From NCBI GenBank assembly GCA_030680415.1, contig JAUXVE010000095.1, positions 1 to 64,000 of the forward strand: DNA of 64,000 nucleotides, written 5' to 3'. Shown piece after piece: positions 57,285 through 64,000 of the stretch. The notes below the pieces were generated by a model. That model was not told the DNA's origin. It searched no databases and saw only the letters and a list, made by a program, of their open reading frames with translations. Numbering within the stretch: the first letter of the stretch is position 1; each line of letters starts with the position of its first letter. Both the position numbers and the translations under genes were made by a program. Source of the DNA: Rubrivivax sp. (lineage in GTDB: Bacteria; Pseudomonadota; Gammaproteobacteria; Burkholderiales; Burkholderiaceae_C).

Positions 57285-60200
57285 TCAGCCCGCGCCGGCC
57301 TCGACCAGTTCCGGGGTGACGATCTCGCCGGGCACGCGCTTGCGCGCCAGCAGCGTGTAGACCGTGGGCACGACGAAGATCGTCAGCAAGGTGCCCAGGC
57401 TCATGCCACCGACGATGACCCAGCCGATCTGCTGCCGGCTCTCGGCACCGGCACCGCTGGCCAGCGCCAGCGGCAGCGCACCCAGCACCATGGCGCCGGT
57501 GGTCATCAGGATCGGACGCAGGCGCAGGCTGGCGCCTTCGACGACGGCGTCCATGATGTCGCGACCCTGCTTGCGCAATTGGTTGGAGAACTCGACGATC
57601 AGGATGCCGTGCTTGGTGATCAGCCCCACCAGCGTGATGAGGCCGATCTGCGAGAAAACGTTGATCGTGCCGCCGGCCAACTTCAGCGCCAGCAGCGCAC
57701 CCACCATCGACAGCGGCACCGCGAGCAGGATCACGAAGGGGTCGACGAAGCTCTCGAACTGCGCCGCCAGTACCAGGAAGATGAACAGCAGGGCGAGCAC
57801 GAAGACCAGCCCGAGCGCGCCCGACGAAGCCCTGAACTCGCGGCTGACGCCGTTGAGCTCGGTGGCATAACCGGCGGGCAACAAACGCGCTGCGGTCGCG
57901 TCCATGAACGCCAGCGCCTCACCCAGCGAATAGTCGGGCGCCAGGCTGGCGGTGATGGTGACGCTGCGCCGCTGGTTGAAGTGGTTGAGCTCGCGCGGAC
58001 TCACCGCCTCGCGCACCTTGACCAGCGACGACAGCGGCACCATGGTCTCACCGCGGCCGCGCACGAAGAGCTTCTCGATGTCCTCCGGCGTGGCCCGGCC
58101 GCGGCCCGCGGTCTGCACGATCACGTCGTACTGTTCGGCGTCGCGCTTGTAGCGCGTCACGGCGCGGCCACCGAGCATGGACTCCACCGTGCGTGCCACC
58201 GCTTCCACCGACACGCCCATGTCGGCGGCGCGGATGCGGTCGACCTCCATGAAGATCTCGGGCTTGTTCAGCTGCAGGTCGCTGTCGGGCTGCAGGATGC
58301 CGGGGTTCTTCTGCATCTCGGCGATCATCGCCTGTGCCGCGCGCGCCATGTTCTCGTAGCTGTCGCCGCTGACGATGACGTAGTTCAGCGGCTGCGAACG
58401 GAAACCCTGGCCCAAGCTGGGCGGCGTCACCGGGAAGGCGGTGATGCCCGGCAGCGCCATGAACTGCGGCATCAGCTTGCGCGCCAGTTCCTGCGTCGTG
58501 ATGTTGCGTTCGCTCCAGTCCACCGTGCGCAGCACGCCGAAGGCGCTCGACACCTGGCCGCCGCCGATGAACATGAAGCGGCGGTCAAACTCCGGGTACT
58601 GCGCCGCGATCGCGTCCAGCGCGTCGAGGTAACGCGCGGTGTATTCGAGCGTGGCGCCATCGGGGGCGCGGATCGGCATCGCGATGACGCCACGGTCTTC
58701 CATCGGCGAGAGCTCGCTCTTGGCGGTGCTGTACAGCCAGGCACTGCCGGCACCCGAGGCCAGCATCACCAGCAGCACCAGCCAGCGCTGCCCCAGCGTC
58801 CAGCGCAGCGCACGCGTGTAGCCGCGCGTGGCGCTGACCAGCAGCGACTCCATGCCACGGTCGAAACGATTCGGCTTGGCGTTGTGGCGCAGCAGCTTGC
58901 TGCACATCATCGGCGTCAGCGTCAGCGCCACGAAACCCGACACCAGCACCGCGCCGGCCAGCGTGAGCGCGAACTCGCTGAACAGGCGCCCGGTGCGCCC
59001 GGGCGTGAAGGCCAGCGGCGCGAACACCGCCGCCAGCGTGAGCGTCATCGCGATGACGGCAAAGCTGATCTCGCGCACGCCCTTCAGCGCCGCCTGGAAG
59101 GGCGTGAACCCCTCCTCGATGTGGCGGAAGATGTTCTCCAGCACGACGATCGCGTCGTCGACGACCAGGCCGATGGCCAGCACCAGCGCCAGCAGCGTGA
59201 GCGTGTTGACGGTGAAGCCGGCCAGCGCGATGAGCGCGAAGGCACCGACCAGGCTGACGGGTATCGTCACCAGCGGGATGATCGACGCGCGCAGTGTGCG
59301 CAGGAAGACGAACACGACCAGCGCCACCAGCACCACCGCCTCGATCACCGTGGTGAAGACGGCCTTGATCGAGCGGTCGATGAAGACCGAAAGGTCATTG
59401 GCCTGCACCACCGTCACCGATGGCGGCAGGTCGCGCTGGATCTGCGGCATCAGCGCGCGCACGCCGTCGGCCACTTCCAGCGGGTTGGCGGTGGCATTGC
59501 GGATGATGCCGGTGCTGATCGACGGCACGCCGTTGAGCCGCACGCGGCTGCGTTCGTCGGCCGCCGCCTCTTCCACGTGCGCCACGTCGCGCAGCCGCAC
59601 CGTGTAGCCGCCGGTGGTCTTGAGCCCGATCTCGTTGAACTGGGCCACCGTGTTGAGGTCGGTGCGCGCGGTGACGCTGAATTCGCGCTGCTGGCTTTCG
59701 ATGCGGCCGGCAGGCACTTCGAGGTTCTGCCGCCGCAGCGCGTCTTCGACGTCCTGCACCGTGAGCCGGTAGCCGGCCAGGCGGTCGGGGTCGACCCAGA
59801 TGCGCATCGCATAGCGGCGGGCGCCGCCGATCTGCACGTCGGCGACGCCGGGAATGGTTTGCAGGCGCGGCTTGACGACGCGGTTGACGAGGTCGGTGAG
59901 TTCCAGCGGGCTCATCGTCTCGCTCGTGTAGGCGAGCCAGATCGTCGGTGTCGCGTCGGCTTCGACCTTGGCGATCACCGGTTCGTCGGCGGCGTCGGGC
60001 AGGCGGCCGCGCACGCGGGCGACGCGGTCGCGCACCTCGGCCGCCGCCGTGTCGGGGTCCTTGCTGAGCTTGAAGCGCACGGTGATCTGGCTGCGCTCGG
60101 TGCGCGACACCGAAGTGATGATGTCGACGCCGTCGATGCCGGCGATGGAATCCTCCAACGGCTTGGTGACCTGCGACTCGATGACCTCCGACGAGGCGCC

Positions 60201-60356
60201 GATCAGCCGCGTGCTGACGTTGACCAGCGGCTCGTCGATGCGCGGGTACTCGCGCAGGCTGAGCTGGTTGAACGAGACCAGGCCGACGAGAATCAGCAGC
60301 AGCGACATCACGCTGGCCAGCACCGGACGGCGGATCGAGGTTTCGGAGATCTTCAT
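57285..60356 (-). CDS. RND efflux transporter permease (inner membrane)
   Basis: A 1023-residue AcrB/MdtB-like pump of 12 helices with two large periplasmic loops. Typical features: MKISETSIRRPVLASVMSLL at the N-terminus, the proton-relay helix AIGLVVDDAIVVLENIFRHI with paired Asp, and GLITLVGLITKHGILIVEFS with its Lys. It is driven by proton motive force and expels hydrophobic compounds. It follows the adaptor gene by 34 bases. No outer membrane factor is in the cluster, so it may borrow a TolC/OprM-type protein. Specificity is unknown. Confidence 0.93.
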   Translation of the reverse strand: MKISETSIRRPVLASVMSLLLILVGLVSFNQLSLREYPRIDEPLVNVSTRLIGASSEVIESQVTKPLEDSIAGIDGVDIITSVSRTERSQITVRFKLSKDPDTAAAEVRDRVARVRGRLPDAADEPVIAKVEADATPTIWLAYTSETMSPLELTDLVNRVVKPRLQTIPGVADVQIGGARRYAMRIWVDPDRLAGYRLTVQDVEDALRRQNLEVPAGRIESQQREFSVTARTDLNTVAQFNEIGLKTTGGYTVRLRDVAHVEEAAADERSRVRLNGVPSISTGIIRNATANPLEVADGVRALMPQIQRDLPPSVTVVQANDLSVFIDRSIKAVFTTVIEAVVLVALVVFVFLRTLRASIIPLVTIPVSLVGAFALIALAGFTVNTLTLLALVLAIGLVVDDAIVVLENIFRHIEEGFTPFQAALKGVREISFAVIAMTLTLAAVFAPLAFTPGRTGRLFSEFALTLAGAVLVSGFVALTLTPMMCSKLLRHNAKPNRFDRGMESLLVSATRGYTRALRWTLGQRWLVLLVMLASGAGSAWLYSTAKSELSPMEDRGVIAMPIRAPDGATLEYTARYLDALDAIAAQYPEFDRRFMFIGGGQVSSAFGVLRTVDWSERNITTQELARKLMPQFMALPGITAFPVTPPSLGQGFRSQPLNYVIVSGDSYENMARAAQAMIAEMQKNPGILQPDSDLQLNKPEIFMEVDRIRAADMGVSVEAVARTVESMLGGRAVTRYKRDAEQYDVIVQTAGRGRATPEDIEKLFVRGRGETMVPLSSLVKVREAVSPRELNHFNQRRSVTITASLAPDYSLGEALAFMDATAARLLPAGYATELNGVSREFRASSGALGLVFVLALLFIFLVLAAQFESFVDPFVILLAVPLSMVGALLALKLAGGTINVFSQIGLITLVGLITKHGILIVEFSNQLRKQGRDIMDAVVEGASLRLRPILMTTGAMVLGALPLALASGAGAESRQQIGWVIVGGMSLGTLLTIFVVPTVYTLLARKRVPGEIVTPELVEAGAG

Positions 60357-60390
60357 GGTCGTCCCTTCCGTGGCGCGCGGGCCCGCGCGT

Positions 60391-61629
60391 TCAGGGCTGC
60401 GCCGGCCGCGCCGCCGAGGCTGCGCCCGCAGCCGGCTTCGCGGCCGCCGTGGGCCCGCCGGCGTTGCCGCCAGCAGGCTTGGAGATGTCGATCACGCGCA
60501 CCGGCAGGCTCTCGCTGCGCAACAGCCTGGCCTGCCCCGCGGTGGCCACCAGGTCACCGGCCGCCAGGCCCTCGACGATCTCGACCCTGCCCGGCAGGCG
60601 CAGGCCGATCTTCGCCTCCAGGCGTTGCGACACCTTCTGCCCGCCGGGTCCGTCGACGACCTTGAAGATGAACTGTTTGGCGCCCAGCGGCACCAGCGCC
60701 TCCTCGGGCACGACCACGGCACCGTCGCGCACCGCGAACACCACGCGCGGTCGCGCGAACATGCCAGGCTTGAGCAGCGTGCCCGGGTTGTCGACCCGGG
60801 CCAGCACCTGCAGCGCGCGGCCGTTGGCGTCGACCTGCGAGTCGACGGCCTGCACCCGGCCCTTGAAGCTGCGCCCTGGCAGCGCATCGACAGCGACATC
60901 GACGCTCTGCCCGGCCCGCAGTCGGTCGATGTAGCGCTCGGGCAGCGCGAACTGCACCGTCAGCGCGGTCAGGTCCTCAATGTTGACGATGTCGGCGCCG
61001 TCCTTGACATAGTCGCCGACGTTGACCAGCTTCAGGCCCGCGGTGGCGTCGAAGGGGGCCAGCACCCGCATGCGCGCCAGCTGCGCCTGCGCCAGCGCGA
61101 CCTGGGCTTCGGCCACCAGCAGGCTGGCAGCGTTCTGGTCCACCGCGCTCTGGCTGACGAAACTCTGCGCCAGCAACTCGCGACTGCGCTGCAGGTTGGT
61201 CCGCGCGATGCTGGCCTGCGCCTCGGCCTGCTTGAGCTGGGCTTGCTGCAAGGTGTCGTCCAGTTGCACCAGCAGCTGGCCGCGCCTGACGCGCTGGCCG
61301 TCGCTGAAGCCCAGGCGGGCGATCCGGCCGCTGACCTCGGGCCGCAGCATCACGCCATGGCTGGACTTGAGCGAACCGACGGCCTGAACGTCGTCGGTGA
61401 GCGTCACGCCTTCGGCCTTGGCCACCTCCACGACGACCGGGCCACCGGGCCCGCCGGGACCACCGGCCCGGCCACCACCCGCGCCAGCGCCGGGCGCGAC
61501 GCCGGCGGGCGTTGCAGCGGGCGAGCCAGGCACCATTGCAGCTTCCATGGGCTGGTTCTGCCACCACCACGCTGCGGCGCCGGCCAGCCCGATGCCGACG
61601 ACGGCCACCACCGTATAGATCTTCTTCAA
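60391..61629 (-). CDS. RND efflux periplasmic adaptor (membrane fusion protein)
   Basis: A protein of about 412 residues. The N-terminal helix KIYTVVAVVGIGLAGAAAWWW anchors it. A Gly/Pro/Ala-rich linker follows (about residues 35-65), then the lipoyl half motifs HGVMLRPEVSGRIARLGFSD and ATAGLKLVNVGDYVKDGAD around a coiled-coil hairpin (AQLKQAEAQASIARTNLQRS). The C-terminus is Ala/Pro-rich. I prefer a TTG start at 61629 (KKIYTVV) because GAGAG stands 6 bases before it; TTG at 61635 is also open. It bridges the permease to an outer membrane channel. Confidence 0.9.
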   Translation of the reverse strand: MKKIYTVVAVVGIGLAGAAAWWWQNQPMEAAMVPGSPAATPAGVAPGAGAGGGRAGGPGGPGGPVVVEVAKAEGVTLTDDVQAVGSLKSSHGVMLRPEVSGRIARLGFSDGQRVRRGQLLVQLDDTLQQAQLKQAEAQASIARTNLQRSRELLAQSFVSQSAVDQNAASLLVAEAQVALAQAQLARMRVLAPFDATAGLKLVNVGDYVKDGADIVNIEDLTALTVQFALPERYIDRLRAGQSVDVAVDALPGRSFKGRVQAVDSQVDANGRALQVLARVDNPGTLLKPGMFARPRVVFAVRDGAVVVPEEALVPLGAKQFIFKVVDGPGGQKVSQRLEAKIGLRLPGRVEIVEGLAAGDLVATAGQARLLRSESLPVRVIDISKPAGGNAGGPTAAAKPAAGAASAARPAQP

Positions 61630-61717
61630 GGGCAACTCTCGCGGCGACGGAAACCAGCGACTTTAACGACCTGTCACGATTGCCGCTGAGCTGGGACCTG
61701 CAGCGCCAGCGCGAGCT

Positions 61718-62164
61718 TCAGCCGAGCACGGAGTCGACACCGCGGTTGGCCAACTGGTCGGCGCGTTCGTTGCCCGGGTCCCCCGCATGGCCTTTGACCC
61801 AGCGCCACTGCACCTCGTGCGCAGCGTTGAGCTCGTCCAGGTGCTGCCACAGCTCGATGTTCTTCACCGGCTGCCGGCTGGCGGTCTTCCAGCCGCGCGC
61901 CTTCCAGTTGTGGATCCAGCTCGTGATGCCGTCCTTCACGTAGGCGCTGTCGGTGTAGATGGTCACCTTGCAGCGCCGCTTCAGCGAGGCCAGCGCCTCG
62001 ATCACCGCGGTCAGCTCCATGCGGTTGTTGGTGGTGAGCTTGTTGCCACCGAAGAGTTCCTTCTCGCGTTCGCCGCTCTTCAGCCACGCGCCCCAGCCGC
62101 CGGGGCCCGGGTTCCCGCGGCAGGCGCCGTCGGCGTAGATGACCACATGACTTATCCCACTCAT
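61718..62164 (-). CDS. rnhA: ribonuclease HI
   Basis: A 148-residue RNase H. The four catalytic acids are present: Asp in [17 protein letters not shown], Glu in [13 protein letters not shown], Asp in [11 protein letters not shown] and Asp in [11 protein letters not shown]; the Trp-rich basic segment [13 protein letters not shown] matches the handle region. It degrades the RNA of RNA-DNA hybrids. Its ATG overlaps the methyltransferase stop by one base. The pair methyltransferase-rnhA opposite gloB is a conserved neighbourhood in many beta- and gammaproteobacteria. Confidence 0.95.
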   Translation of the reverse strand: MSGISHVVIYADGACRGNPGPGGWGAWLKSGEREKELFGGNKLTTNNRMELTAVIEALASLKRRCKVTIYTDSAYVKDGITSWIHNWKARGWKTASRQPVKNIELWQHLDELNAAHEVQWRWVKGHAGDPGNERADQLANRGVDSVLG

Positions 62165-62991
62165 CAGGATTCCATTTCGGCCTCGGCGCGCGCCGTTTCG
62201 CGCCGTCGGTTCGCCACTGCCGCCGGCGCTGCATGCGCCTTGCGCTTCTCGTTGCGCACCAGGCCCACCAGCCGCATGCCGCGCACGCGCTTGACCGCCA
62301 CCAGGAAATACACCGCTCCCAGCACCGGCCACCAACGGTCACCGACGCGGTCCATCCAGGCAAAGCGCTGCAGCCACTTGTCGGTGCTGACAGGCGGCCG
62401 CCAGCAGCCGAAGCGGCCGGCCTCGACCTCGAAGCCGAGCAGGCGCAGCCAGTCGCGCAGTCGCCAGTAGCCGATGAATTCCCCCGCCCGCGGCAGGTAC
62501 AGGCCCTGCTCGCGCCCGCAACCCAGCCGGCGCCGCAGGTGGCCGGCGCGCTGGCGCAGGCCCCACAGGCTGGCGGGGTTGAAGCCGGCGATGACGAGCC
62601 GGCCCTCGGGCACCAGCACACGCTCGACCTCGCGCAGCGTGAGGTGCGGGTCACGCGCCAGCTCCAGCGCATGCGGCAGCACCAGCAGGTCGATGCTGGC
62701 GTTGGGGAAGGGCAGCGCGTCGAAGTCGCAGTGCAGGCCGATCGGCTCGTGCGCCGGCAGCGTGGTGATCAGCGCGTCCAGCGGCGGCGGCAGCGGCAGC
62801 GCCTCGGGCACCACCAGCGAGTCGCTGGCCACCCAGCGGTGCGGCATGCGGTTGGCGCGCAGGCCATCGAGTTCGGGCAGGCCCAGCTGCACGGCGTGAA
62901 AGCCGAAGGCGTCGGTCACCGCGTGGTCGAGCCGGTCCTGTTCCCACGCCAGCAAGTGGCGGCCCGGCGCAGTGCGCAGCCAGGCCCCCAT
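62164..62991 (-). CDS. class I SAM-dependent methyltransferase
   Basis: A 275-residue methyltransferase-type protein. The methyltransferase_11 core is recognisable: [20 protein letters not shown], then [23 protein letters not shown] and the C-terminal [12 protein letters not shown]. The usual glycine-rich SAM loop at motif I is weak in this family, which is found beside rnhA and gloB. The substrate is unknown. I chose ATG 62991 because an earlier ATG (63018) would overlap the start of gloB and the TATAAT box; the start is therefore uncertain by nine residues. Confidence 0.8.
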   Translation of the reverse strand: MGAWLRTAPGRHLLAWEQDRLDHAVTDAFGFHAVQLGLPELDGLRANRMPHRWVASDSLVVPEALPLPPPLDALITTLPAHEPIGLHCDFDALPFPNASIDLLVLPHALELARDPHLTLREVERVLVPEGRLVIAGFNPASLWGLRQRAGHLRRRLGCGREQGLYLPRAGEFIGYWRLRDWLRLLGFEVEAGRFGCWRPPVSTDKWLQRFAWMDRVGDRWWPVLGAVYFLVAVKRVRGMRLVGLVRNEKRKAHAAPAAVANRRRETARAEAEMES

Positions 62992-62994
62992 CTC

Positions 62995-63000
62995 TATAAT
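62995..63000 (+). promoter_or_regulatory. TATAAT -10 box of gloB
   Basis: A perfect TATAAT lies 19 bases before the gloB ATG, in a 28-base divergent gap. The -35 region (around 62972-62977) is weak. Transcription would begin roughly 12-14 bases before the gloB start, giving a very short leader; the box touches the start of the methyltransferase gene on the other strand. Confidence 0.5.
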
Positions 63001-63019
63001 CGACTCGTCCCTCGTCATG

Positions 63020-63796
63020 ATGAACCTGATCGCCCTGCCCGCCTTTGCCGACAACTACATCTGGATGCTTCACGACGGCGCACGTGCCGTGGTGGTGGAT
63101 CCGGGCGATGCAGCACCGGTGCGTGCCGCTCTCGACGCCCAGGGCCTCGCGCTGGCCGGCATTCTAGTGACGCACCACCACCCCGATCATGTCGGCGGCG
63201 TCGACGACTTGCGGCCGCGTCTGCAAGGCCCGGTGTACGGCCCGGCGCGCGAGAAGATCCCCGGCCCCTACCTTGCACTCCACGACGGCGCGTCCATAGA
63301 GGTCCTTGGCTTGCGCTTCTCGGTGCTCGACGTGCCCGGCCACACCGCCGGGCACATCGCCTACCTGCAGCAGGCCGCTGCCGGGGCGAAGGGGCCGCTG
63401 CTGTTCTGCGGCGACACACTCTTTTCTGCCGGCTGTGGCCGCCTCTTCGAGGGCACGCCGGCGCAGATGAAGACCTCGCTGGAACGGCTGGCGGCCCTGC
63501 CGGCCGAAACCCAGGTCTGCTGCACGCATGAATACACGCTGTCCAACCTGCGCTTCGCGGCGGCGGTGGAGCCCGGCAACAGGGCGCGTGCAGACTACGA
63601 ACAGCGCTGTCGCGCTCGGCACGAAGCCGGCATGCCGACGTTGCCCTCTTCGATCGGCCTGGAAAGGCAGATCAACCCGTTTCTGCGCTGCGACGCGCCC
63701 GAGGTGGTCGCTTCGGCGCGCGCCCAGGGCGCGGCCAGCGACGAGGCTGTGGCAGTGTTCACTGCGCTGCGCGAATGGAAGAACCGATTCCGATGA
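63020..63796 (+). CDS. gloB: hydroxyacylglutathione hydrolase (glyoxalase II)
   Basis: A 258-residue MBL-fold enzyme that hydrolyses S-lactoylglutathione to D-lactate and glutathione. The dinuclear metal site is complete: VTHHHPDHVGGVDDL, VPGHTAGHIAY, LLFCGDTLFSAGCGRLFEG and CCTHEYTLSNLRFA. The C-terminal glutathione-binding part (RARADYEQRC and REWKNRFR) fits. Two adjacent ATGs (63017, 63020) are possible starts. Its stop overlaps the start of the next gene (ATGA). Confidence 0.95.
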   Translation: MNLIALPAFADNYIWMLHDGARAVVVDPGDAAPVRAALDAQGLALAGILVTHHHPDHVGGVDDLRPRLQGPVYGPAREKIPGPYLALHDGASIEVLGLRFSVLDVPGHTAGHIAYLQQAAAGAKGPLLFCGDTLFSAGCGRLFEGTPAQMKTSLERLAALPAETQVCCTHEYTLSNLRFAAAVEPGNRARADYEQRCRARHEAGMPTLPSSIGLERQINPFLRCDAPEVVASARAQGAASDEAVAVFTALREWKNRFR

Positions 63797-64000
63797 CCCT
63801 GTCTGAGCTGCCGGCACGCGTGCGGCGTCTTGCCTTGTCGGCCACCCTTGCCGCCACCGCCCTCGTCACCGGTTGTGCCAACCTGGCGGCCCCGCAACCG
63901 CCGCCCGTCGAAGCACCCATCGCCGCCGAATTGCCTGCCGCGCCGGAGTTCGCCGCCGTCGAAGTCATGGCGCAGGCGCAGCCCGACGATCTCGAGATCG
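63793..64000 (+). CDS. lipoprotein, 5' end only; probably lytic transglycosylase MltD
   Basis: The first 69 codons run off the right edge. They show a signal peptide with lipobox (LAATALVTGCAN, Cys at residue 28) and then a Pro/Ala/Glu-rich linker (PQPPPVEAPIAAELPAAPE). No enzymatic domain is in view. The assignment to MltD rests on the frequent gene order gloB-mltD in Burkholderiales and on the ATGA overlap with gloB, so it is inference. Confidence 0.6.
   Translation, partial: MTLSELPARVRRLALSATLAATALVTGCANLAAPQPPPVEAPIAAELPAAPEFAAVEVMAQAQPDDLEI

Overview
This window comes from a very GC-rich (about 70%) chromosome, almost certainly a betaproteobacterium of the order Burkholderiales (Rubrivivax/Leptothrix/Methylibium-like). 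The gene content supports this: fused salicylyl-CoA hydroxylase, DUF3617, DUF3014, AcuI-type reductase, MoxR-DUF58-TgpA-MltB block, rnhA-methyltransferase-gloB block and short GC-rich palindromic intergenic repeats. I see no phage, plasmid, transposase, rRNA, complete tRNA or CRISPR. Assignments rest on reading motifs and family resemblance, not on database searches.

Layout. 1-5.8 kb: a fused salicylyl-CoA 5-hydroxylase/flavin reductase, a metallo-beta-lactamase hydrolase, a GDT1 cation exporter, a glyoxalase-like protein, a PaiB-type FMN protein and a DUF3617 protein. 5.8-8.3 kb: the Entner-Doudoroff pair edd-eda with a HexR-like palindrome upstream. 8.4-12 kb: ChaC, a MobA-like nucleotidyltransferase, pdxH and a frameshifted PAS-HisKA-REC protein without an ATPase domain. 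12-19.1 kb: a CaCA antiporter joined by overlapping codons to a complete Mrp antiporter operon (mrpAB fused, then C, D, E, F, G), with a 25-codon mini-ORF between mrpF and mrpG. 19.2-26.3 kb: a dihaem cytochrome c, a histone-deacetylase-like hydrolase, MoxR, DUF58, a TgpA-like transglutaminase and MltB. 26.4-31.8 kb: an S9 peptidase, a PhoX phosphatase, a glycosyltransferase remnant and a MarR regulator.

31.9-51 kb is the centrepiece, a glycogen/trehalose region. A sensor-fused, membrane-anchored OtsA diverges from a DUF3014 protein. Next to these lies one tightly coupled minus-strand operon: glgB - glgE - treS/maltokinase - mechanosensitive channel - glgX/treX (decayed) - treZ - treY - debranching-type glycosidase. 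It therefore encodes three trehalose routes (OtsA, TreS, TreYZ) plus the GlgE route to alpha-glucan, with a stretch-channel gene inside the operon, which suggests an osmotic-stress carbohydrate module. No otsB is visible, and treX has both a frameshift and an internal deletion.

51.2-64 kb: an MlaE-MlaF-MlaD-lipoprotein lipid transporter, an AcuI-like reductase, moaA, an RND efflux pair, rnhA, a methyltransferase, gloB and the start of a lipoprotein gene (probably mltD) cut by the right edge.

Three genes (the kinase-like gene, DUF3014, treX) need a single-base shift to read through. These may be real decay or assembly errors; reads would decide.
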